Below are positions 1 to 4,840 of a stretch of 7,392 nucleotides of DNA, piece after piece. A program made the translations under genes and the position numbers. Numbering within the stretch: position 1 is the first letter of the stretch; every line of letters starts with the position of its first letter. Below the pieces are notes generated by a model that ran no database searches, had not been told where the DNA came from, and saw nothing but the letters and a program-made list of their open reading frames with translations. Origin of the DNA: Parachlamydiaceae bacterium (lineage in GTDB: Bacteria; Chlamydiota; Chlamydiia; Chlamydiales; Parachlamydiaceae); assembly GCA_003164155.1 (NCBI GenBank), contig PLSG01000378.1, positions 1-7,392 of the forward strand. Direction: 5' to 3'.

Positions 1-3000
1 TTATCACCCTTTCGGCCAAAAATGAGGCAGCTCTCAAAGAGGCCATCGCGCGCTTTGAAAAGCATCTGCAAGCTAATCAGAGCATTGGTTTGGCAGATGC
101 TGCCTTTACCGCCAATACTGGACGCACCCATTTCGAAGTGCGCGTGGCCATGACTGCCCAAACGGTGCCTGAGCTCTTAGTCAAACTGACCCAAGCCCCT
201 TTCGAGATCTGCCACGCCCCATCCAAACCGCCAAAGATAGCGTTTCTCTTTGCCGGCCAAGGCTCGCATTATGCGGGCATGGGAAAACTCCTCTACGACA
301 CGCAACCTATTTTTAAGCAGCATCTCGACGTATGCGCAAGCCTGCTCGACAAGCAATTGGGGCAACCGCTCTTAGAACTTCTATTTCAAGCTGGAGAAAG
401 CACTTGTGCACAGGATCGGCAAAACTGCCTGCTGCCCGCACTTTTGGCCTTTGAGTATTCCCTGGCCAAACTCTGGGAAAGCTGGGGAATTGTTCCCGAT
501 TGCGTGATGGGACAAGGTGAGGGAGAATATGTCGCGGCAATTATTGCCGGCATAATGACTTTGGAAGAGGGGTGCAAGCTAATTACTGCACATACAGGCT
601 TCATTCAGGCTATGCCTAAGGATATACTCAATTCTGTGAATATGGGCGCAAGCCTGCATGAATTGCGTGCACAAGGGTGTAAGCTTTTTATAGAAATTGG
701 TCCTGAATGCCATTTGATTGGTATGGACAAGGAAAGTTTACTAGACGGCGAGATCATCTGGCTGCCGGGCATTAAGCCCGGCCAAGATGACTGGAATAGC
801 ATGTTGGATAGTTTGTCAAAACTATATCTGCAAGGCATTTATGTGGATTGGAAAGGCTTTGATGCCCCTTATCCTCGCCAAAAAGTGAATTTGCCCACCT
901 ATCCCTTCCAAAGAGAGCGCTACTGGATAAAAACAGTATCGCAAACATTAAAAACCTCACAAACGGATCAGCCCATACACCCTTTGCTTGGCACATACCT
1001 CTCAACGCCGTCTAATGAGAAAATATTCGAAAACTATATCGACTTAAAAGCTATCTCTTATCTGAAAGACCATCAAATCTATGCTTCCATACTATTTCCT
1101 GGAGCTTGTTTTATTGAATTGTTAGTGGCTGCGGGAAATGAGCTATTTGAAAATCCCCAGATAACCCTAGATAATCTGACCATTCAAGCCCCTATAATGT
1201 TATCTGAAAAACGACCTATGCATATCGAACTTATCGCTCAACCTCAAGAAGACGAAAAGTATGCCCTTTCAGTTTACAGTGAAGACCATCCGGATAGAAA
1301 GCCGCAAGCTTGGACCATTCACGTCACGGCCCAAGTAGGGCTTTCAAAAGCTTCTCCTAAACAGATCACATGGGAAGATCTCAGACAGCGCTGTCAGACA
1401 GCTTTATCAATTCCTGAATTTTATCGGGATTTGGCTTCCCTAGGATTGCATTATGGAAAGAGCTTTCAACCCATCCAACAGCTTTGGATAGGGCATGACG
1501 AAGTCGTTGCCGAGTTGCATAGCGAAGAAGATCTAGCATGCTTGTGCCATCCCCTGCTGTTAGATGGATGCTTTCAGGCTCTCTTTGCCCAAAGGGCTAG
1601 AGGTATTTCATCTGGGGAAGTCTATCTGCCCACGAGCATAGCGCATTTCATATTGCATTCTCCCTTAGAAAAAACAGTGCGCATGCATGGAAAAATTACC
1701 GAATGGTCGGAACATTGCCTAAGTGCAGATATCAGCATTTTTGCGCCCAATGGAGCTATTTTGGCTACTGTAGAAGGGTTTAAAGCCAGAAAAGCCACGC
1801 AAGCGCAATTAGAGCATTTGCTGGCAGCCGAAGAGCACGTTGGGGATTGGAGCTACCAGATTGATTGGCAGCCCAAACCACATCATGCGCCTATAAACCT
1901 GCTAAAAAATGGCAGCGCACAGCTAAAAGATACTTGGTTGCTTTTCTCAGCTGGAAGTCCCCTTTGCCCACTTCTATCCAAAAGGCTAGAGGAACTGGGT
2001 ATGCGCAGCATTATGCTTAATGCCAAAGCTCTAAGTAAAGAAGGTATACTGAAAGTAGTGCAAGAACATGTGCATTCAGAGCATTTAAAAGGCATTCTTT
2101 ATTTCTGCGACACAGAAACTTCTAGCAAAGAACCTACGCTCAACACCCTTTTGCAAGCCCAGCAAGAAAGCCTCAAAATAGCACTTTACCTCACTCAGGC
2201 CCTAGTCACCCTTCACACTGTGAAGATGCCGCCGCTTTGCTATATCACTAAAGGCGTGCAGCCTGTGCCCAATTTTGAGATTGGGTTAATGCATTCCCCG
2301 TTCATCGGTTTTTACAAGACGGCGCAATTGGAACACCCCGAGCTCATGTGCCGGCATATTGATCTCGAACTGCAAGCTGAAGCCCAAAGCGATGCAACAC
2401 ATATTCTAGCTGAGCTCAGCATGGCGGATGAAGAGGATCAAGTCGCTTATCGCCAAGCCCAGAGATATGTTCCAAGGCTATTGCGCACACAGGCTATTAA
2501 AAGCACAAAGGGCGCTTTAGCACTGCCCATCGAAAAGCATTACCAGCTCAATACCTTAAACAAAGGTCCATTGGAAAACCTATTTTTGCAGCCCCTAGGT
2601 AAGCCCAAAGATTTAGCTCCGCATGAGATAGCTATCGAAGTTAAGGCTTCTAGCTTAAATTTCAGGGACGTCTTAAATGCCATGGGGCTGTATCCAGGCC
2701 AGGCAGGGCCTTTGGGCGTGGAGTGCTCTGGAATAGTTACCGCCATAGGCTCTCAAGTGCGAAATTTTGAGGTTAATAACGAGGTTTTTGGATTTTTTGC
2801 GGGAAGCTTAGCTAATTTTGCTATTGCCGATGAGCGCTTAGTGGTGCCTAAACCATCTCAACTGAACTTTGAAGAAGCAGCGGCCATACCTACAGTTTTT
2901 GCTACCGCCTATTATGCACTGCACGATCTAGCTAAACTCCACTCTGGCGAAAAAGTACTCATTCATGCCGGCACTGGAGGCGTAGGGATAGCCGCTATCC

Positions 3001-4703
3001 AGATAGCCCAAAATTGCGGAGCGGAAATTTATACTACAGCCAGCACTCCCGAAAAATGCGCCTATCTGCGCAGCCTTGGCGTCACCCATATTTACAATTC
3101 GAGGAATCTTACATTTGCGGAACAGATTTTAGGCGATACGCAGGGAAAGGGCGTAGATGTGATCTTAAACTCGCTTACAGGAGAGGGATTCATCGAAAAG
3201 ACATTGAGCGCCAGCAATAGACATGCCCGCTTTGTGGAAATAGGCAAACGCGGCATCTGGACCCCAGATCAAATAGCTAAAGTTAGACCAGATATCTCCT
3301 ATTTCATTCTCGCCCTGGATGACATTATTGCGGATAATCCTCAAGAGATACATGAACTGCTCAGCGAAGTGCTTGTTCAATTTGCAAAGGGCAAACTCAA
3401 ACCACCTCCCCTCACTTCTTTCAAATTGACCGAAGCTATGACGGCATTTGATTATTTGAAGCGAGCCAAACATATCGGCAAAGTCATTCTTACGCCTCCT
3501 GTACAATTATGCATCGATCCACAAGCCAGTTATCTCATTACCGGAGGTCTTGGCGGCCTCGGAGTGAAATGTGCTGAATGGCTAGTTTTGCAAGGCGCCA
3601 AATTTATCGTCTTAGCAGGGCGAAATCCACCTACAGACTTAGCTTCAGGTAGACTTGAGAAGATTAGAAATCAAGATATCGTCTTACAGATTATTCAAAT
3701 TGATATTGCAGCCCCTTCCCAGTTAAAGACTTTAATGCAAAATTTTGGTCAATGCTGGCCCCAGCTCAAGGGAATTATTCACGCCGCCGGAGTACTCGAT
3801 GATGGAACTCTGCTTTCACAGGACTGGACGAGCTTCGAAAAAGTTTTTGCGCCTAAGATTGCCGGAGGCTGGAACCTACATCAAAGCACCTTAGGCATGC
3901 CCTTGGATTTCTTTGTGCTCTTTTCTTCAGTGGCTTCCGTTTTGGGATCCCCCGGCCAAAGCAACTATGCCGCGGCAAATTCCTTTTTAGATGGACTGGC
4001 CTACTACCGAAATCAACAAGGTCTGCCAGGTTTAAGCATCAGCTGGGGACCTTGGTCAGAGGTGGGAATGGCCGCAAAACTCACTAAGAGCCATCAATCC
4101 AGTGGTTTGATAGCTTTTACACCAGAACAAGGATTAGCAGGTTTAGAATTTGCCTTTAAGCAAAAAGGTTGGCATTTTCTGGTGGCTAACATCGATTGGA
4201 ATAAATGGTTTGAAAAGCAGCCAAAAAAACTAATGTGGCTAAGCCATCTGCTTCCCCTGGGGCATAAGAAAGTAGAAACTTCAACGCTGCTATTTCGGCT
4301 GCAAAAAGCCTTAATGGATCAGAGGGAGCAGATAGTGCGCGAACACCTGCGCCTTGGCGTGCGAAAAATCCTAGGCTTGCCTTCTAATCAAGCCTTAAGC
4401 GATCAACAAGGCTTTTTTGATAGCGGAATGGACTCACTAATGGCCATCGAACTGAAAAACCATCTGCAGGCTGAAATTGGCCATAACTATGTGCTACCCC
4501 CCACTGTAGCCTTTGATAACCCCTCAATTAATGAGTTGACCCTGTATCTCTTGGCGGTGCTATTTCCAGTTGAAAAGCCACAAGCAGAGCTGGCTGTGCT
4601 GACAAAAAAAACAGATGATCGGCAACCAGATAGACTACAAACTGAATTAAAAACCATGAGCTTGGACGAAATAAATAAATTAATTGACAACAACGATTTG
4701 TAG
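1..4703 (+). CDS. Type I modular polyketide synthase, 5'-partial: (KS)-AT(inactive)-DH-pseudoKR-ER-KR-ACP-docking
   Basis: This is the 3' part of a multidomain PKS, a cytosolic enzyme that extends and fully reduces an acyl chain by one two-carbon unit. Reading starts at base 3 (residue 1) and stays open to TAG 4701-4703, giving 1566 residues. The left edge begins in the conserved KS-AT linker (LSAK...), so the KS and true start lie upstream; a TTG at 90 is internal. Domains in order: linker 1-78; AT remnant 79-309, inactive; DH 326-~595 with His357 and Asp521; structural KR half ~616-835; ER 855-1166 with an NADPH motif at 988-996; KR from ~1177 with TGGLGGLG and Lys1285, Ser1309, Tyr1322, Asn1326; ACP ~1440-1515 with carrier Ser1478; docking tail 1538-1566. 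No C-methyltransferase fits between DH and ER. The LDD motif (1265-1267) predicts a B-type KR. It is probably co-transcribed with the PKS gene 29 bp downstream. The product cannot be named. Confidence 0.97.
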   Translation, partial: ITLSAKNEAALKEAIARFEKHLQANQSIGLADAAFTANTGRTHFEVRVAMTAQTVPELLVKLTQAPFEICHAPSKPPKIAFLFAGQGSHYAGMGKLLYDTQPIFKQHLDVCASLLDKQLGQPLLELLFQAGESTCAQDRQNCLLPALLAFEYSLAKLWESWGIVPDCVMGQGEGEYVAAIIAGIMTLEEGCKLITAHTGFIQAMPKDILNSVNMGASLHELRAQGCKLFIEIGPECHLIGMDKESLLDGEIIWLPGIKPGQDDWNSMLDSLSKLYLQGIYVDWKGFDAPYPRQKVNLPTYPFQRERYWIKTVSQTLKTSQTDQPIHPLLGTYLSTPSNEKIFENYIDLKAISYLKDHQIYASILFPGACFIELLVAAGNELFENPQITLDNLTIQAPIMLSEKRPMHIELIAQPQEDEKYALSVYSEDHPDRKPQAWTIHVTAQVGLSKASPKQITWEDLRQRCQTALSIPEFYRDLASLGLHYGKSFQPIQQLWIGHDEVVAELHSEEDLACLCHPLLLDGCFQALFAQRARGISSGEVYLPTSIAHFILHSPLEKTVRMHGKITEWSEHCLSADISIFAPNGAILATVEGFKARKATQAQLEHLLAAEEHVGDWSYQIDWQPKPHHAPINLLKNGSAQLKDTWLLFSAGSPLCPLLSKRLEELGMRSIMLNAKALSKEGILKVVQEHVHSEHLKGILYFCDTETSSKEPTLNTLLQAQQESLKIALYLTQALVTLHTVKMPPLCYITKGVQPVPNFEIGLMHSPFIGFYKTAQLEHPELMCRHIDLELQAEAQSDATHILAELSMADEEDQVAYRQAQRYVPRLLRTQAIKSTKGALALPIEKHYQLNTLNKGPLENLFLQPLGKPKDLAPHEIAIEVKASSLNFRDVLNAMGLYPGQAGPLGVECSGIVTAIGSQVRNFEVNNEVFGFFAGSLANFAIADERLVVPKPSQLNFEEAAAIPTVFATAYYALHDLAKLHSGEKVLIHAGTGGVGIAAIQIAQNCGAEIYTTASTPEKCAYLRSLGVTHIYNSRNLTFAEQILGDTQGKGVDVILNSLTGEGFIEKTLSASNRHARFVEIGKRGIWTPDQIAKVRPDISYFILALDDIIADNPQEIHELLSEVLVQFAKGKLKPPPLTSFKLTEAMTAFDYLKRAKHIGKVILTPPVQLCIDPQASYLITGGLGGLGVKCAEWLVLQGAKFIVLAGRNPPTDLASGRLEKIRNQDIVLQIIQIDIAAPSQLKTLMQNFGQCWPQLKGIIHAAGVLDDGTLLSQDWTSFEKVFAPKIAGGWNLHQSTLGMPLDFFVLFSSVASVLGSPGQSNYAAANSFLDGLAYYRNQQGLPGLSISWGPWSEVGMAAKLTKSHQSSGLIAFTPEQGLAGLEFAFKQKGWHFLVANIDWNKWFEKQPKKLMWLSHLLPLGHKKVETSTLLFRLQKALMDQREQIVREHLRLGVRKILGLPSNQALSDQQGFFDSGMDSLMAIELKNHLQAEIGHNYVLPPTVAFDNPSINELTLYLLAVLFPVEKPQAELAVLTKKTDDRQPDRLQTELKTMSLDEINKLIDNNDL
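3..929 (+). repeat. Module-level paralogous repeat, copy 1 (KS-AT linker, AT remnant, post-AT linker)
   Basis: This 309-codon stretch aligns with copy 2 at 6176-7261 in both protein and DNA. Shared stretches include CTTTC(G/C)GCCAAAA at 9-21 and 6182-6194, and TCAAAACTATAT just before the post-AT linker (about 816-827 and 7148-7159). It is a diverged duplication of a PKS module, not a mobile element. Copy 1 is 53 codons shorter than copy 2, almost all of it from the deeper AT deletion. Confidence 0.8.
237..929 (+). other. Degenerate, truncated acyltransferase domain AT1 plus post-AT linker
   Basis: The region is recognisable as a PKS AT. It opens with IAFLFAGQGSH, with the GQGS oxyanion segment kept at 255-266. 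It closes with FIEIGP (687-704) and the post-AT linker LPTYPFQRERYWI (891-929). Where active ATs have GHSxG it reads GQGEG (510-524), so the nucleophilic Ser is Gly (GGT, one base from the Ser codon AGT) and the preceding His is Gln. The codon 25 residues further on, equivalent to the malonate-binding Arg (Arg117 in E. coli FabD), is His (591-593). Only 61 residues separate the nucleophile position from the IGP motif, against about 185-190 in active ATs. So roughly 125-130 residues are missing, including the small subdomain and the HAFH-type catalytic His. The domain should not load an extender unit. It may remain as a scaffold or as a docking surface for a trans-acting AT. Confidence 0.92.
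4614..4703 (+). other. C-terminal docking domain of the upstream PKS
   Basis: After the ACP and a short linker, the protein ends in a charged, helix-prone tail of about 29 residues (LQTELKTMSLDEINKLIDNN near its end). Tails with an LS-x-x-E-[LI] pattern followed by a short hydrophobic helix are common at subunit ends in multi-protein PKSs of cyanobacteria and myxobacteria, where they bind the N-terminal helix of the next subunit. The function is inferred from position and composition. Confidence 0.65.
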
Positions 4704-4732
4704 ACGCATAACTAGCTAATAAGCAGAAAGTG
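4704..4732 (+). promoter_or_regulatory. 29-bp intergenic junction with weak ribosome binding site
   Basis: This is the only non-coding DNA in the window. No terminator hairpin or promoter is evident, which supports co-transcription of the two PKS genes. AGAAAG (4725-4730) is a weak Shine-Dalgarno-like match. It lies 2 nt before ATG 4733, which is too close to be ideal, and 11 nt before ATG 4742, so the exact start is uncertain. In the upstream frame, further stops follow at 4713 (TAG) and 4731 (TGA). The last overlaps the downstream start as TGATG, a typical translational-coupling arrangement. Confidence 0.4.
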
Positions 4733-4840
4733 ATGGATTTTATGGATACAGATGAAGATTTGCGTCAATCCCTTCAAAAGGCTGTTTTAGCGCTTCAAGC
4801 CACGCGTTCAGAGCTGAAATCATTAAAAAAACAGCAAAGT
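4733..4840 (+). other. N-terminal coiled-coil docking domain of the downstream PKS
   Basis: The 36 residues before the KS include DEDLRQSLQKAVLALQATRS and continue as a Lys/Glu-rich amphipathic helix. Leu, Val and Ala fall at heptad-like spacing. A short coiled coil directly in front of the KS is the usual N-terminal docking element of modular PKS subunits. Its partner is probably the tail of the protein encoded immediately upstream. The docking class cannot be settled by eye. Confidence 0.7.

Noticed and set aside
90..92. TTG at 90 as the start codon of the first PKS gene
   Set aside because: The frame is open to the left edge and residues before it (LSAK... linker) match the same linker in the second gene. 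An AT-first start without KS is unlikely.
237..929. Calling AT1 and AT2 normal malonyl- or methylmalonyl-specific acyltransferases
   Set aside because: The GHSxG Ser and His, the malonate-binding Arg position and the HAFH/YASH region are replaced or absent in both, so no substrate prediction is meaningful.
1848..2505. A C-methyltransferase or unknown domain between DH and ER
   Set aside because: The stretch of about 220 residues matches the structural KR subdomain (Trp start, LEHPEL and RYVPRL segments). No SAM-binding motif is visible.
3014..3220. 68-codon + strand frame inside the ER domain
   Set aside because: It is out of frame with well-conserved ER coding sequence, including the NADPH-binding region just upstream. 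No start signal or known family was seen.
3165..3506. Antisense 113-codon open frame and other short minus-strand frames
   Set aside because: They lie wholly inside strongly supported PKS coding sequence, carry no recognisable domain, and are expected as shadows of long open frames on the other strand.
4704..4732. Terminator or promoter between the two genes
   Set aside because: Twenty-nine bases with no evident GC-rich hairpin, T-run or -35/-10 pair. Read-through in one operon is the simpler reading.
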